A stretch of 6,004 nt of DNA from JADFSZ01 sp022560555 [NCBI: PVC group bacterium] (GTDB lineage Bacteria > GCA-001730085 > JADFSZ01): positions 1-6,004 of the forward strand of contig JADFSZ010000110.1 of NCBI GenBank assembly GCA_022560555.1. The letters run 5' to 3'. The translations under genes were made by a program, and so were the position numbers. The notes under the pieces are model-generated. The model searched no databases, was not told the DNA's origin, and saw only the letters and a list, made by a program, of their open reading frames with translations. Shown piece by piece: positions 5,707-6,004 of this stretch (position 1 is its first letter; every line of letters starts with the position of its first letter).

Positions 5707-6004
5707 ATGGAAATAATTGATAATTCGATATTGGAACCTATTGAAATTCGAATGATTAGACCATCCAAATTTCTAGTCAGATACAACCTTTCCATAAATT
5801 CTACTGAGATTGCAAATTTGAAATCTAGCATAAAAGAGCATGGACTATTACAGCCTATTGTCATTAGACCTTTAGATCATGGATTTGAGATAGTTGCAGG
5901 ACATCGAAGATTCACTGCATGTAGATCATTGCGTTGGAGATTCATCTCCAGTAAAATCAGAGATTTATCTGACAAACAAGCATATGAAATTCAACTGAAA
6001 GAGA
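5707..6004 (+). CDS. ParB-like N-terminal domain protein, 3'-partial
   Basis: The 99 visible residues form the start of a ParB/Srx-type nucleotide-binding domain, as in chromosome and plasmid partition proteins that bind parS-type sites and CTP. The start ATG directly follows an in-frame stop. Motifs are IRPSKF (17-22), HGLLQPIVIRP (45-55) and IVAGHRRFTACRSL (62-75), equivalent to the family's GERR box with His in place of Glu. The frame leaves the window at IQLKE, just where the family's EN(I/L)QR motif would follow; the DNA-binding part is not seen. No parA-like gene is adjacent on the visible side. Arginine is coded AGA in 7 of 10 cases, against 3 of 12 in hisF. The style (RWRF, LSDKQAYEIQL) recalls ParB-like proteins of ammonia-oxidising archaea as I remember them, which is unverified. 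It could be chromosomal, plasmid or viral. Confidence 0.85.
   Translation, partial: MEIIDNSILEPIEIRMIRPSKFLVRYNLSINSTEIANLKSSIKEHGLLQPIVIRPLDHGFEIVAGHRRFTACRSLRWRFISSKIRDLSDKQAYEIQLKE

Noticed and set aside
5691-5720. Nine-codon frame beginning at ATG 5691, overlapping the ParB-like start
   Set aside because: It is too short to support as a leader peptide, has no ribosome binding site of its own and no regulatory codon bias.
5580-5864. Minus-strand frame spanning the junction
   Set aside because: It runs antisense to the ParB-like gene on one side and across the LPP20-like gene in another frame on the other; it does not supply the missing N-terminus or a signal peptide.

Overview
The window carries the distal part of a bacterial histidine biosynthesis operon, followed by a secreted TPR protein, a truncated envelope-type gene on the opposite strand, and the start of a ParB-like gene whose sequence looks foreign to the rest. 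The order hisC-hisB-hisH-hisA-hisF, the coupled gene boundaries and the exported TPR protein suggest a Gram-negative-type bacterium, possibly an uncultivated candidate phylum such as Omnitrophota. That placement is a guess from protein style and is not demonstrated. GC is in the low-to-mid forties up to about 5660, and about 33% by hand count after that.

Layout: 1-942 is hisC, lacking its N-terminus at the window edge. 918-1532 is hisB, overlapping hisC by 25 bp. 1533-1793 is a 261-bp gap that holds inverted arrays of a 7-bp repeat (GTTCGGA) around about 180 bp without a gene. 1794-2426 is hisH, 2446-3180 is hisA and 3190-3948 is hisF. 3945-5204 is a secreted TPR protein that starts inside the hisF stop codon. 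5219-5659 (minus strand) is an LPP20-like domain gene with no usable start codon or signal peptide. 5707-6004 is a ParB N-terminal domain that runs off the window.

The his genes supply consecutive steps. HisH and HisF form the glutamine-dependent synthase that turns the HisA product PRFAR into imidazole glycerol phosphate and AICAR. HisB dehydrates imidazole glycerol phosphate and HisC transaminates the resulting imidazole acetol phosphate. hisG, hisD and hisI/hisE are not present; hisG and hisD may lie upstream of position 1.

The points most worth a second look are: the break near 5660, where a gene loses its 5' end and composition and codon use change (element boundary, rearrangement or chimeric contig); the heptad inverted-repeat structure that splits the operon; changes in HisB at positions usually well conserved; and the TPR gene coupled to hisF. 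I see no clear evidence of a wholly new multi-gene system in this window.
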